Made by a program: the position numbers and the translations under genes | DNA from: Eledone cirrhosa | Taxonomy: Eukaryota; Mollusca; Cephalopoda; Octopoda; Eledonidae | Assembly (NCBI GenBank): GCA_964016885.1 | Contig: OZ024743.1 | Location: forward strand, 169,104,833-169,168,832 | Direction of reading: 5' to 3' | Length of the DNA: 64,000 bases | Shown here: positions 1-11,095 of the stretch, one piece after another | How positions within the stretch are numbered: the stretch's first letter is position 1 | Layout: every line of letters starts with the position of its first letter | The notes under the pieces: generated by a model | Told to the model about the DNA's origin: nothing | What the model saw: only the letters and a program-made list of their open reading frames with translations | Database searches by the model: none

Positions 1-25
1 CAATGAGCATCACACGTGTCTGAAA

Positions 26-39
26 GGGGGGGGGGGGGG
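26..39 (+). repeat. G14 homopolymer
   Basis: A run of 14 G lies exactly where the Helitron Rep reading becomes recognisable. It may be a truncation junction, or a sequencing or assembly slip, so bases before about 42 should not be trusted for frame. Confidence 0.7.
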
Positions 40-41
40 TC

Positions 42-798
42 GTGCAGTAAGGGATACCCCCAAAAATGTGTTGATCAGACTCAGACTGGTGGCGACGGGT
101 ACAGGCGGAGACGGCCCGAGAAAGGTGGCTTCACCACAACAGTAACGGGAGGTCAAGTCGACAATAGATGGGTGGTCCCTTACTGCCCGCTTCTCTTGAA
201 GATGTTCAACGCCCACATCAACGTTGAGTTTTGCAACTCCGTCAAGTCGATAAAATACATATGCAAATATGTAAATAAGGGTTCTGATGCCGCAATGTTC
301 GCATTTCAAGCTGAAAATAGCAGGGACGAGGTCACAGAATACCTGGCGGGGCAGTACATCAGTAACAATGAAGCTTTTTGGCGCCTATTTGGTTTACCCC
401 TACACCAACGTCACCCCGCCATCGTACAGCTTGCGGTACATTTGGAAAATGGGCAAAGGGTTTACTTTACGGACCAAACCGCCGCCAAGTTGGCCGCCGA
501 TCCGAAATATACCACTCTGACGGGTTTCTTCAAACTTTGCCAGTTCGATACATTTGCGCAAACAATTGTGTACGCCCAGGTTCCATCCTACGAAAAACAC
601 TTGGGTGCGAAGAAAGTCAGGTCAGAAAGATATCCTGGTGTAAAATTTGACAGCTGTCTTGGAAGGGTTTACACTGTGCCCCCAAGTCAGCTTGAGTGCT
701 TTCATCTCCGCCTTCTTATGCATGAAGTTATAGGCCCACAAAGTTTTTAGGACATCAAAACTGTTGATGGAGAAATATGTGATACGTACTGGAAGCCT
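42..798 (+). pseudogene. Helitron Rep domain, C-terminal part, with linker
   Basis: The frame reads KGYPQK at the start. It then has YICKYVNK, which fits the Helitron Rep motif YxxKYxxK carrying the two candidate catalytic tyrosines (around 250-275). Next come the conserved stretches with HPAIVQLAVHLENG and RVYTVPPSQLECFHLRLL. In active Helitrons this domain nicks and joins single-stranded DNA for rolling-circle transposition. The upstream HUH metal-binding motif is not in the window. An in-frame TAG at 748-750 is followed by recognisable sequence (DIKTVDGE) in the same frame, and a frameshift near 795 moves the reading to the next block. The tyrosine motif is intact, but the protein cannot be made whole. 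Confidence 0.82.
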
Positions 799-1294
799 GC
801 TTTAAGCGTGGTCTTTTGGAAGATGATTCGCAATGGGATTCCACTTTAGCTGATGGGGCTTTGTTGAAATCACCTAAAGGTCTAAGGGAACTCTTTGCTA
901 TTTTGCTTCAAAAGTGTGAATTGAGTGATCCCAAATCTTTATGGGTCAAGTACAGAGACTTCATGTCTGAGGACTTCCTGCGCCTGGCTCATCTGCAGTA
1001 CACTTCAGTGGATGTTGGTTACAGCGACATTATCTACAACAGGGTACTCATTGATATCGAGGACGCCCTCCTCGACATGGGTGGGAGTAGGTTGGCGACG
1101 TATGGCTTGCCGTCAACCGCCAGAGAGGAAGCTAACACGTTGGCCCCTGATTTGTTGCGGGAAACAGCATATGACATCGAATCTCTTTCCCAATACTTAG
1201 AGGAAAATGAGCCCAAACTTCTGTCGGACCAAAGGTTGGCCTATTTAACTATCATTAACGCGGTTCAAAATCAGACTGAGGTATTTACTTTTTC
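799..1294 (+). pseudogene. Helitron linker and helicase N-terminal region
   Basis: This is the frame-shifted continuation of the Helitron protein. It reads LLEDDSQWDSTLADGAL, then a region with LRELFAILL and SLWVKYRDFMSEDFL, all typical of the segment between Rep and the SF1 helicase core of Helitrons. It ends just before Walker A, where a second frameshift (two extra bases or one missing, near 1291-1294) moves the helicase core to another frame. No catalytic motif lies in this part. Confidence 0.78.
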
Positions 1295-2580
1295 GATGCT
1301 CCTGGGGGTACCGGAAACACTTATGTAACGAAATTGATTCTCGCAAAGATTCTTCAGGAGAAAGAAATTGCGTTGGCCGTTGCATCGTCCGGGATCGCTG
1401 CTACTTTGCTGCCGGGAGGCAGGACAGCACATTCAACCTTTAAACTCCCCTTGGATTTAGTAAAATCTGAGACACAAACATGCAATATCAGCAAGAGTTC
1501 ACACGAAGCTCTGGTTCTCAAAACATGTTGCCTCATTGTTTGGGATGAGTGCACAATGGCACACAAGGGTGCCCTTGGGGCATTGGACAGGACCCTGAAA
1601 GACATTAGGGATTCTACGGCTCCTATGGGTAGCGTAACCCTTCTGCTATCAGGGGATATTCGGCAAACGCTGCCTGTCATCCCCAAAGGGACAAGAGCTG
1701 ATGAAGTGCGTGCCGGCCTTAAGTCGTCCATGTTGTGGCTCCAGGTGAAGAGTGTTGTAGCTGAGCACAAATATGCGTGCTCATTTGCATGGTGACAACA
1801 TGTCTGCAGCATTTGCTCAGAATATTTTAGCACTTGGTGAGGGCAAGGTCCCTGCGGATGACAAGGGTGGCATAGCAATTGACTCCATGTGCAACATTGT
1901 GAGCAGCCCTCTGACCTTTGGAAAGCAGTTTTTCCTAATGTCTCATCTAACTTTAAAAACCTCGATTGGCTCAGCGAAAGAGCCATCCTTGCTCAGAAAA
2001 ATACCATGGTTAATTTTATTAACGAGCAGCTGATTGAGGACATTCCCGGTAAAGAACACATCTTCAAATCTATCGACCGGACATCAGACCCAGACGATAT
2101 CGTTAATTATCCGGTTGAGTTATTACATTCCCTTGAGCCCCCAGGGCTCCCACCTCACATTCTTAAGCTTGGGATTGGCTGTCCCATTATGCTAATAATG
2201 AACTTGCGCCCACCAAAGCAGTGCAACGGTACTCGCATGGTCGTCAAGTCACTGACGCTCCACTTTAATGAGGCCACTATTGTAACGGGGTGCGGGAGAG
2301 GAGAGAATGTTTTCATTCCAAGGATGAACCTTTTCCCCTCGGCGTCAGATATCCCGTTCGATTTCCGGCGATCCCAGTTTCCGGTGAGACTATGTTTTGC
2401 CATGTCCATTAACAATCACAAGGGCAAACATTGTCGGTGGCGGGCATCCATTTGGGGGAGCCATGCTTCTCCCATGGCCAACTTTATGTTTCCTGTTCCC
2501 GCGTAGGGAGCAGGAATGGACTTTTTGCTTACACTCCTCAAGGGATGACACGCAATATCGTCTACAAAGAGGGGCTATAG
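1295..2580 (+). pseudogene. Helitron PIF1-like SF1B helicase, Walker A lysine lost
   Basis: Motif I reads DAPGGTGNTYVTK at 1295-1333. The invariant Walker A lysine is replaced by asparagine (AAC, 1316-1318), which should abolish ATP hydrolysis. Motif II is present as VWDECTMAHKGAL and motif III as LLLSGDIRQTLPVIPKGTR. A frameshift near 1790 leads to the block with WLSERAILAQKN, then GTRMVVKSL and FPVRLCFAMSINNHKGK (motifs V and VI, with the usual KAQGQ changed). A last frameshift near 2465 leads to QLYVSCSRVGSRNGL and the family's usual C-terminus, with stop at 2578-2580. The order and completeness of motifs make the identification firm, and at least three frameshifts make it a pseudogene. 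Confidence 0.87.
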
Positions 2581-2877
2581 ATGTTGGAGTTATGCCGTCT
2601 GGAAAACTGGTAGGGTCACCCATAGCGGACAGATCTGACACCCAGCGGCATCAGGGCCACCATCTTGCAACTTTGGTCTACTAAATTCGCTATTGGAAGA
2701 TTATTAATCCATCATTGATTGTCCAAAATGCTAATTGGTTCGTAACTATTAATAACCGGTTCAACTGCTTTATGCACTTAATTGATAAGCTTATGCGCTT
2801 TCAAGTTACGTTTACCTGTTTGTAACGTTTCATAGCAAATGAACAAACCCGACCAACGCCGAGCTAAACTGCTAGTA

Positions 2878-2880
<3 letters not shown>
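2581..2880. other. Unassigned sequence after the Helitron
   Basis: I see no coding sequence, SINE or clear terminal structure in these 300 bases. Part may be the Helitron 3' untranslated end. Confidence 0.5.
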
Positions 2881-2911
<31 letters not shown>

Positions 2912-3404
2912 TATGTATATATAGATATATATATAGTATATATATATATAATATATATATAGTATATATATAGTATGTATATATATATCTACTTAATGTA
3001 TATATATATATATACTATATATATATATATATATATAGTATACACATATATATATATAGTAAACCTACATATATATATATAGTATATATATATAGTATAC
3101 ATACATATATCTATATAGTATATATCTATAGTATACATATATTTATGTATATATATATATATATATGGTATACATACTTATATATATATATTGTATATAT
3201 ATATAGTATACATACATGCATATATGTATATATATATATAGCATACATACATATATATATATAGTATACATATATATATGTATATATATATATAGTATAT
3301 ATATGTAGTATATATAGTATATATACATATATATATATAGTATATAGTATACATATATATATGTAGTATATATATCGTATACAAATATAGAGTATATATA
3401 TATA

Positions 3405-3455
<51 letters not shown>
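2881..3455. repeat. Long (TA)n-type tract with TATAG interruptions
   Basis: About 575 bp of alternating T and A broken at intervals by TATAGTATA units. It is low complexity, and the tyrosine/isoleucine open frames inside it are artefacts. Confidence 0.95.
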
Positions 3456-3457
<2 letters not shown>

Positions 3458-3831
3458 AGGAAGTTATAGTTCACTTGAAGCATTGTGTATTGATGTATAA
3501 ACGTTTGTATTTATAAAGCCAAAACAATGCAGGTATAGATATAGAATATAAATGCAAATGCAAAAGATAATGTTGACAATTAGTCTTTTACCTTAAATTT
3601 ATTTAAATATCCTTAATTTTCGAGATAATATCTCTTCTTCGGAGGTAAGTAAAGTTGTTAAACCAGCGTTCTAAATAGCTTGCCAAGTCATGCTGACAGG
3701 AAATGGTATAGAGAATCTGTTCTATCTCTAATGTCAAAGAGTGAAGGTTAGGTGGATAAAGAGTAGTCTCCATTTAAAAGGGGTTTTGTACATGTATGTT
3801 TAAGTGTGTGGGAGAATACATGAAGGTATAA

Positions 3832-3876
<45 letters not shown>

Positions 3877-4036
3877 TGTGAGAAGATATGTCTCTACGTG
3901 AATGTGGGGGATAGATGCTCTATCATGTTGAAACTGGTCTTTGTGTGTGTGAGAGAGAATAAGTGGTGGTGTAAACGTGTGTGTGTGTGTGTGTGAGTGC
4001 GTGTGTGTGGGAGTGGGGCTGTAATTATGGGGCTAG
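3456..4036. other. Non-coding stretch with two GT microsatellites
   Basis: No gene was recognised. It contains a (GT)n tract at about 3835-3880 and a shorter one at about 3979-4012, with GT-rich sequence between them. Confidence 0.6.
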
Positions 4037-4044
4037 GTGTTCGA

Positions 4045-4460
4045 TCAAGTTATAAATTGGGTGTTGAGTTCTAGTCTATTATTGATTGGTGGTTGTGCTT
4101 TGTCTATAATCACTGCTTCCTTAATTCTAAGATTGCCGAGGTTTCTTTCCTTAGTTTTTACCCTAACTGTTATGTTTTTGTCGGTGTTTTTGCATTTCAC
4201 TAGGTCTTTCTTAAATGGGGAAGCGTTAGTATTGAGGTGTTCTTTTATTCTTATGTCAAGTGGTCTGGTGGTGCTACCTACGTAGAAGTTGGTGCATTTG
4301 TCGCACTCTAATCTGTATACGACGTAAGCCTGGTGGCATAGGTCTGTGTCGTTGATGGGGCAGTTGGCTAGGCTGCAGTGGCTGTCATGTCTGGTGGAGT
4401 GTCTTTTGGTTAGCTGTCCGCGTAGAGAAGGTCCTGAGTGGGCTATTTCATTTATATTTT
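4045..4460 (-). pseudogene. PLE C-terminal GIY-YIG endonuclease fragment (PLE-1)
   Basis: An open minus-strand frame runs from the (TA)n tract down to TGA at 4045-4047. It has the cysteine/histidine cluster found before the nuclease in Penelope-like elements (HCSLANCPI and CHQAYVVYRLECDKC). The GIY-YIG signature follows as VYRL ... FYVGST, with a downstream arginine in RPLDIRIKEHL and a candidate catalytic glutamate in RIKEAVII. It ends naturally with PPINNRLELN. In PLEs this domain cuts the target DNA for target-primed reverse transcription. The reading has no internal stop, but nothing upstream of about 4460 survives: a (TA)n tract and an unrelated inverted repeat begin there. Its sequence differs from the other PLEs in this window, so it is a separate family. 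Confidence 0.75.
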
Positions 4461-4465
4461 ATTTC

Positions 4466-4468
<3 letters not shown>

Positions 4469-4538
<70 letters not shown>
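4469..4538. repeat. (TA)n microsatellite
   Basis: About 70 bp of pure TA separate the PLE-1 fragment from the outer end of the inverted-repeat structure. Confidence 0.95.
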
Positions 4539-4543
<5 letters not shown>

Positions 4544-4585
4544 GAAATGACAGGAGGCTGGATTTGTGTAAATCCTTGAAAGGTT

Positions 4586-4656
4586 TATTATACTATGATC
4601 ATTTCAATGACCGGGTTCCGTATGAATCCGGTGACATCATCAGGTATTCGAAATAT
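4586..4656 (-). ncRNA. Hammerhead ribozyme, left arm
   Basis: On the minus strand CTGATGA (4637-4643) is followed by a stem II pairing ACCGG with CCGGT plus TG with CA, then GAAA (4602-4605). A short palindromic stem III (ATGATCAT) follows, then a cleavage-site A, and stem I pairs GTAT with ATAC. Predicted cleavage lies between plus-strand positions 4594 and 4593. All core bases are present. The short stem III is the form known from PLE hammerheads, which may act as dimers. Confidence 0.7.
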
Positions 4657-5396
4657 AATACGTGAATGTAATAGATAAAATCCATGGGGCTGAAAATCGA
4701 GGACCCGAGGGCGACCGCTATTCTGTTCCTTCAACCTCAGCCGGTCGCCCTGGAGTGACGTGGCTAAAGTATATAGTATGTTACTACCGGTCAGATAAAC
4801 GAAAACAGAAAGGGATGGGAACATAAGGTAACGTCAATCTCATGACACAAGGTAAAAGAAAGACAGAAAGGAAGGAGAGAGAAGAAGAGGGAAGAAAGAA
4901 GAAGAAGAGAAGCCAGGGTTAATGTCAGCTAAAAGAAGAAAGGCAACTACTACCGGTCAGATATAGGCAAGCAGGAGGGGGAAGGAAGATAAGTCTGCGG
5001 GAGGAAGACAGGAAGAGTGGAGAAGAGAAGGAAGAGAAGTAGAAAAGTAAGGGTTGATGGCTACAAGAAGGAAGATAGAAAGAAAGAGGAAGAAAGGTCG
5101 ATATTAATGTCAGACCACAGTCAGGCCAGGAGTGGAGCGAGAAAATTTCACAGGGACCCGCATCTTAGCAGAGGTGAATATATTGGGAGTCAGTGTGTTA
5201 CAGTGTTTAGACTTCTAGGATGAAGTTAAAAAAATTAATAATCAATATTCAATATCAAAGAGGTTAGAAAATTTAACCGTTTAACTTTTATTATATAATA
5301 GTTCCGATTTGTTCTGTAATTTAAAGGTACTATGTGGCGGTTAAAACACCGGCCGCGCCCCGGGCCCCATGGCGAATTAAGCTACGCCGAGTGTAC

Positions 5397-5915
5397 TTTC
5401 TACTTCCCTTATTCGGACATTTACTCGCGTGTACCCTTAGCACACGTCACTGGAATATCTCCCCCTGGGAACATAAATACCGCAACCTGAACTATATTGT
5501 ATTAACGACTATTGTTTGTTTATCTATATCTTCGCATCTTTGTTTGCTGTATTAATGCCTTTCCACGTACTCTACCTCTATACATCCATGTACTTGTTAC
5601 TTCCCTTATTCGGACTTTTACTTGCGTGCACCCTTAGCACACGACACAGGATTGCCCCCCCCCCCCGGGAACCTGAACTATATTGTAATTCTCCTCTGTC
5701 TTGATTTCTCCATCTTACTCCAACACCACTCTTGTTGGTTTATTTACATATTTATACCTATATATTGATATGTTTATATATTTATACCTCTGCTGTACCA
5801 ATGTGCTCTTCCACGTATTCCACTTCTATGTATCCTTGTATTTCTACTCCTCACATTGGGACCTGTACCCATTAGCACACGACACTAGAATGTCTCCTAC
5901 TGAGAACAAAAATTA
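5397..5915 (+). repeat. Three-copy diverged tandem repeat inside the inverted-repeat element
   Basis: A block running from the segment with CTTATTCGGAC through CCCTTAGCACACG to TGGGAAC or TGAGAAC recurs at about 5400-5475, 5592-5675 and 5846-5912. Copies are separated by T-rich spacers with similar TATTTATACCT sequence. No coding potential was recognised. Confidence 0.6.
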
Positions 5916-7390
5916 AACATTACACGACTATATCCCGTATTCTACATCCCACTAGGATAAATTACAGATCTACATAATACAATTAACGTTTCTTCATAAA
6001 AGACTCTATTTAATTAAATCCCGCAACCCAAAACCTCATAGAAGTTATTTGAATGTTTAATCTTCAATTTTCTGTTTGTTCAATTCTCAATCTTCTTACT
6101 CCTTAGTTTCATAATGTTATTCTGAATTCTTTCAACTTCATCCGATAGAGTTAAGCAAAATTTTAAGGCTCCAACTTTCTGTCGGACTGTTGGGTGGGTT
6201 TTAATGGCGGCGCGACCGGCTCCCTGGCGTGCTTGGAAAAATAAATTTCCCCTTCTTTCGGTAAATGAAAATACTCGGCGTGGCTTAATTCGCCATGGGG
6301 CCCGGGGCGCGGCCGGTGTTTTAACCGCCACATAGCACCTTTAAATTACAGAACAAATCGGAACTATTAGATATATCAACCTGAAAGTGTTAAACTGTTG
6401 AACTTTAAATTTTCTAACCTCTTTAATATTGAATATAGATTATTAATTTTTTAACTTCATCCTATAAGTCTAAACATTGTAACACACTAACCCCCAATAT
6501 ATTCACCTCTGCTAAGATGCGGGTCCCTGTGAAAATTTTCTCGCGCCACCCCTGGCCCGACTGTGGTGTGACATTAATATCGACCTTCCTTCCTCTCTCT
6601 TTCTATCTTCCTTCTTGTAGCCATCAACCATTACTCTTCTACTTCTCTAAGCAAAATTTTGAAGTTCCAACTTTCTGTCGGACTGTTGGGTGGGTTTTAA
6701 TGGCGGCGCGACCAGCTTCCTGGAGCACGAGCTGACCTGGAGTGCTTGGAAAAATAAATTTCCCCTTCTTTCGGTAAATGAAAATACTCGGCGTAGCTTA
6801 ATTCGCCATGGGGCCCGGGGCGCGGCCGGTGTTTTAACCGCCACATAGTACCTTTAAATTACAGAACAAATCGGAACTATTATATAATAAAAGTGACATT
6901 TTCTCGCGCCACTCCTGGCCTGACCGTGGTCTGACATTAATATCGACCTTTCTTCCTCTTTCTTTCTATCTTCCTTCTTGTAGCCATCAACCCTTACTTT
7001 TCTACTTCTCTTCCTTCTCTTCTCCCCTCTTCCTGTCTTCTTCCCGCAGACTTATCTTCCTTCCCCCTCCTGCTTGCCTATATCTCACCGGTAGTAGTTG
7101 CCTTTCTTCTTTTAGCTGACATTAACCCTGGCTTCTCTTCTTCTTCTTTCTTCCCTCTTCTTCTCTCTCCTTCCTTTCTGTCTTTCTTTTACCTTGTGTC
7201 ATGAGATTGACGTTACCTTATGTTCCCATCCCTTTCTGTTTTCGTTTATCTGACCGGTAGTAGCATACTATATACTTTAGCCACGTCACTCCAGGGCGAC
7301 CGGCTGAGGTTGAAGGAACAGAATAGCGGTCGCCCTCGGGTCCTTGATTTTCAGCCCCATGGATTTTATCTATTACATTCACGTATTATA

Positions 7391-7458
7391 TTTCGAATAC
7401 CTGATGATGTCACCGGATTCATACGGAACACGGTTATTGAAATGATCATAGTATAATA
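7391..7458 (+). ncRNA. Hammerhead ribozyme, right arm
   Basis: CTGATGA at 7401-7407 and GAAA at 7439-7442 flank a stem II of ACCG with CGGT. Stem III is ATGATCAT (7442-7449), the cleavage-site base is A7450, and stem I pairs GAATAC's ATAC with GTAT (7451-7454). Compared with the left arm, two substitutions shorten stem II by one pair and weaken its lower part, while the core is unchanged. Confidence 0.68.
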
Positions 7459-7645
7459 AACCTTTCAAGGATTTACACAAATCCAGCCTCCTGTCATTTC
7501 ATTATAATATTTAACTCCGTAATAGCACCACCAACTACAAAAACAAAGACGGTTGAACTGCCTTATGTTGAGTACTCTCTATATTATTGCATTACGATTG
7601 ACCATACGGAAAAGACCAGCTCTATACAGTGGTGAACCTCAAACC

Positions 7646-7649
<4 letters not shown>

Positions 7650-7736
<87 letters not shown>
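7650..7736. repeat. (TA)n microsatellite
   Basis: Pure TA of about 85 bp directly abuts the 3' end of the next PLE. Confidence 0.95.
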
Positions 7737-7740
<4 letters not shown>

Positions 7741-7780
7741 ATATTAAATAAATGGAAACTATATTTATAAAACCGTATTT

Positions 7781-7845
7781 ATTCTATTATATTTATTTCA
7801 AGGGACACCAAAAACTTTGGTACGCTTTCATCAGATAAAATACAA
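7781..7845 (-). ncRNA. Hammerhead ribozyme in the PLE-2 3' repeat
   Basis: On the minus strand CTGATGA (7828-7834) is followed by an extended stem II built on TACCAAA with TTTGGTG (one GT wobble), flanked by AAG with CTT, then GAAA (7796-7799) and a short AT stem III. Stem I pairs TTTTAT with ATAGAA. It is homologous to the copy at 40252-40316, which has a slightly stronger stem II. Confidence 0.7.
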
Positions 7846-8699
7846 ATTGTGTTTTATAAATGTTGGCATAGCCAAGGAACATAGCTTAACGGTTGAAGTT
7901 TTCCTTGGACTTAAAGACAAATTTTTCAAAATTGTTAACATGAGTATGCAAATGAATATGTAAATGAGGTTGAGGTATATGTTTGAAAAAACGTTATTTT
8001 AGACACTATGGAAAATCTAGATATGTGTTTGTATTAGTAGGAAAGAAAGAAATGGAAGAAAAAGAAAAAAGAAAAGACCTTATATTTACGTTAATTTGGT
8101 GGAAAAAATTTGAATATTTACCTATATCATGTATATAATTTTATGAAGAATTATGTTTGTAAGTATTTATCTTATTACAATATTGTAGTAGATTATATGT
8201 ATAAATATCTGTATATATTAATAATTGCATATGTATTAGTATTAAGGAGATATAGAAAAAGTACAATTATTAGTTGTTTTTAATGAGTTGCGAGGGATTT
8301 TGATTTTGTGTTTTATGTAAATAAACTCAAGTTATGAGAGGAGAACAATTTATAGATTTGAATATTTTGTTCAGCATTGAAAATGTTTTCATAATATTGT
8401 TAATTTAGTCAAGTTACGTATATAATAAGTTTACACGATTGAGAAAGGAAAGATAACTCCAATTGCGTTTGTGAATCGATAAATTTGAAGAGTTAGTGTG
8501 AGATTAATTATTTAAGTCGAAAGATGTGTGACTGTTTGAAAATGAGGATATACGTAATGTGCTTATCGTGAAGAGGATAAATGTTTCTATTGTCAGTTAA
8601 TGATTATCAATTTACATCTAAAAAATATACCTTTAGAGGGTGTCATTAGAAAAATAATAATGTAAAGAATTAAAAATTAAAAATTAAAATCATACACAT

Positions 8700-8822
<123 letters not shown>

Positions 8823-8944
8823 AAGAAATTTTTTGCTGAAAGGTAAAAGTATAACAAATATTAGAGATATTCACATTTAGAAATATTAAAATAGTTAAAA
8901 TATTTTAAATTTTTAATTGTTAAAGAGGATAAGATCATTTTGAA

Positions 8945-9470
8945 GGATTATAGGAATATTATAAATTAAACATACTTCTGAAAGTGGAATTTTGGCGATG
9001 TCTGCAAGAAGAAAATAACTCTGTTCTGAGATTACTAGAGTTTTGACAGTTATTTATATAAAAAAATTTCTTCCATACACAATTTACAGAATCTTGATAA
9101 GCCCACATTACAGTACGCAAGTGCCTCAAATCGTTTTCCAAGATATTGAATAGTCTATATTTTTGGCTTTTAAGTTCCATATAAGATGTGAAAGTGAAGT
9201 AGAAGATGTTTTTCATCAGATCTTTTAAAAGTATGATTATGGTTATTCCAGCGTTCTTTAAATTTTGTAGAAGTGACACCAACATAGTTAAATATTTTAT
9301 CTCTAGTTTTAACTGTGCATTTATAAACTACGTTTTTATCTAAAAATTATTTTGTAAAGGGCAGTTTGATTTGATTCTATTTTATGGAGTTGTTGTTGCT
9401 CGGAACGGTACTATTATACTGGATATTGCTAGAAATATTATTATTGCTATTTTGGTTATTTTGGTTAGGG
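8945..9470 (-). pseudogene. PLE-2 GIY-YIG endonuclease remnant
   Basis: The block aligns by eye with the better kept domain of PLE-4: both have the region around the NxxNHxHSFKRSDKK segment and a C-terminus with LRTELFSSCRHRQNSTFR. Here the reading is spread over frames (for example 8959-9285), with VNCVWKKFFYINN where PLE-4 has the corresponding LCIEEIVYIIN. The YIG part is damaged, so no nuclease activity is expected. Confidence 0.65.
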
Positions 9471-9497
9471 TTTAAATTTAAGTTTCTATTATTAATT

Positions 9498-10640
9498 CTA
9501 TTTATATTTTGTGGTATGTTGATAGTAGTAGAGTAGGATAGTTTTATAGTTGTCTGTTAAAAATAGAGTGTTATATGTGGGCTTAACGCTTTTAACGCTT
9601 AATGAGAATGGGGGGGAGTACCAAATAATATTTCTAGTTCTAGTTTTTTTGTTTGGTTTAGTGTTTAAGTTAAATTGTTTATTATTATTATAATTACTAC
9701 TAGGATAATTTGCCATGTTATTGTTATCAATGTATTTAATTTTATTCGAATATCCTGTTCTATTTAAAGCTTCATTATAATATTCAGCCTTATCATAAAA
9801 AATACTTTTATTAGCAGAGATGCGTGAAATCCGTTGCTGGACACTATTGACAATAGTGTTTTTAATACTTCTAGGATGATTAGAGTTAAAACTTACGTAA
9901 TTTAGATTTTCGTTAATTTTATGGAAAGGATAGTAAAGACCTGTGATAAGGTTTAAGGTTACGTATAATAAGTTAACGATTTTGTAGTTATTCTCTATTT
10001 CTAACTTAAGGTTGTAGTTATTGAAGAATTGTATTAAGGATTTTCTTTTCCTGTTAATTTCACAATCGCTATGGTTTTCAATTAAAAGCAGCATATCGTC
10101 ACGATATAAATCACCGGCCATCTCTGGCATTGTCCTATGCAGTACATAACGAGATCCGTTATTTGCGCCGAGTCAGATGATCCAATAATGATATAAAAAT
10201 TGTTTTTTCTGTCGGCTCTTGCCAGAGATGATTATTGAATTCTATTAATGTTTTCCGTGCTGTTAGAATTATATTCATTTCATCACTAGATAGGTCTGTA
10301 TGTTTAGATGCGTAGATAAGAGCCTTATTAAGTAAACTAGGAGTAATAGAGGAGTAGTAATTTGCAATATCCATTTGATTGAATTTTTTCTTATGTTTTA
10401 ATTTTATGTTATTGAACCAATCTATAACTTCGTTAGTACCGTTCCTTAGTTTCAGTTGTGGCATAATTCTATGTAATATATGTTTTCTAATTATGCCTAA
10501 GTCTGATTTAGATGATGCTATGAGTCTGATGGTAGTTCTATTTCAAAATTTCTTTTGTGGGCTTTCAGGTTAATTTTCGGTTTTCTATGTATAAAGGGTT
10601 CAGTCCTATTTTGGATGCCTAATTTATGAATAGTTTCGGA
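9498..10640 (-). pseudogene. PLE-2 reverse transcriptase
   Basis: Two main reading blocks. 10464-10159 has NEVIDWFNNIKLKHKKKFNQMDIANYYSSI split over the RT fingers and first palm aspartate motif (QMDIANYYSSI). 10130-9498 starts with DLYRDD, the PLE form of the YxDD catalytic box, followed by LLYVTLNLITGLYYPFHK and NSNHPRSIKN. A frameshift lies between them near 10135-10160 and another ends the second block near 9560. PLE RTs resemble telomerase and prime on target DNA. Conserved aspartates remain, but the frame does not. Confidence 0.75.
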
Positions 10641-10643
10641 AGC

Positions 10644-10644
10644 T

Positions 10645-10712
<68 letters not shown>

Positions 10713-10813
10713 ATATATAAAGTATATATACTATATATATATATATATATAGTATATATATGTATCATATATATATTTTATATATATAGTATATATATAT
10801 ACATGAAGTATAT
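10644..10813. repeat. (CT)n then (TA)n tract
   Basis: CT repeats at 10644-10676 pass into TA with TATAG interruptions up to about 10805. This is the boundary between PLE-2 and the next PLE remnant. Confidence 0.93.
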
Positions 10814-10859
10814 AAAGGAGAAAAAAACCGTTAAAACATGTTTATTTAAAACACCACCT

Positions 10860-10915
10860 ACGTACGTTCGCCCGAATGGGCTTCTCAAGGGCATACAAAT
10901 CTAAAAAGCGTTCGT
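10860..10915 (-). ncRNA. Hammerhead-like motif, left PLE-6 arm
   Basis: Minus strand: TTGAGAA, stem II GCCC-ATTC-GGGC, then CGAACG with one A lost from the GAAA box, and the CGTACGT palindrome. The 5' core differs from CTGANGA at the C3 and G8 positions. This is probably an inactive relic or an unusual variant. Confidence 0.35.
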
Positions 10916-11095
10916 TACATGACCCAGAATGGGTTTTTTTAAATAAGTTCACATCACAGTTCATTCTTCGTAAAAAGCTTGTATTGATTTTGCAGTAGGT
11001 TAATGAGATATAGCCGGTGTTAGAGCAGTGTTCCCCAGGCAACTTTTTACACCCCCCCCCCCGTTATTACTCTGTGGTTACTGCTTTACCATTGT

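Larger units (their letters stand above)
1..2580 (+). mobile_element. Helitron remnant (Rep/helicase transposase, 5' end cut off)
   Basis: Three consecutive blocks, in three frames, read as the C-terminal part of an animal Helitron RepHel protein: the end of the Rep domain, the linker, and a PIF1-like helicase through to its natural C-terminus at 2580. The HUH part of Rep is missing because the window starts here or because the copy is truncated. Stops and frameshifts near 748, 795, 1290, 1790 and 2465 rule out a working protein. I could not find a convincing Helitron 3' end (hairpin plus CTRR) after 2580, so the right boundary of the element is open. Confidence 0.85.
4539..7508. mobile_element. 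Inverted-repeat element with hammerhead-bearing arms (PLE terminal-repeat type)
   Basis: The left end begins ATAATGAAATGACAGGAGG and the right end closes with its reverse complement. The left arm (4539 to about 5392) matches, inverted, two right-hand blocks: 6150-6650, which pairs with about 5050-5390, and 6890-7508, which pairs with 4539-5160. A GC-rich block around GGGCCCCGGGGCGCGGCCGG occurs three times (5341-5371 in one orientation; 6297-6327 and 6808-6838 in the other). Each arm has a hammerhead core near its outer end (separate entries). Terminal repeats in inverted orientation with hammerheads are known for Penelope-like elements, so I read this as PLE terminal repeats without coding sequence. 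It could also be a foldback element that captured them. Confidence 0.65.

Noticed and set aside
2881..3483. Open frames rich in tyrosine and isoleucine
   Set aside because: They are translations of (TA)n tracts. The same holds for those at 8677, 13269, 17832, 39646 and 40353.
5334..6844. Repeated short frame starting MAVKTPAAPRAPWRIK at 5334 (+), 6331 (-) and 6844 (-)
   Set aside because: It recurs because the GC-rich DNA module is repeated in the inverted structure. The reading diverges outside the module and there is no family signature.
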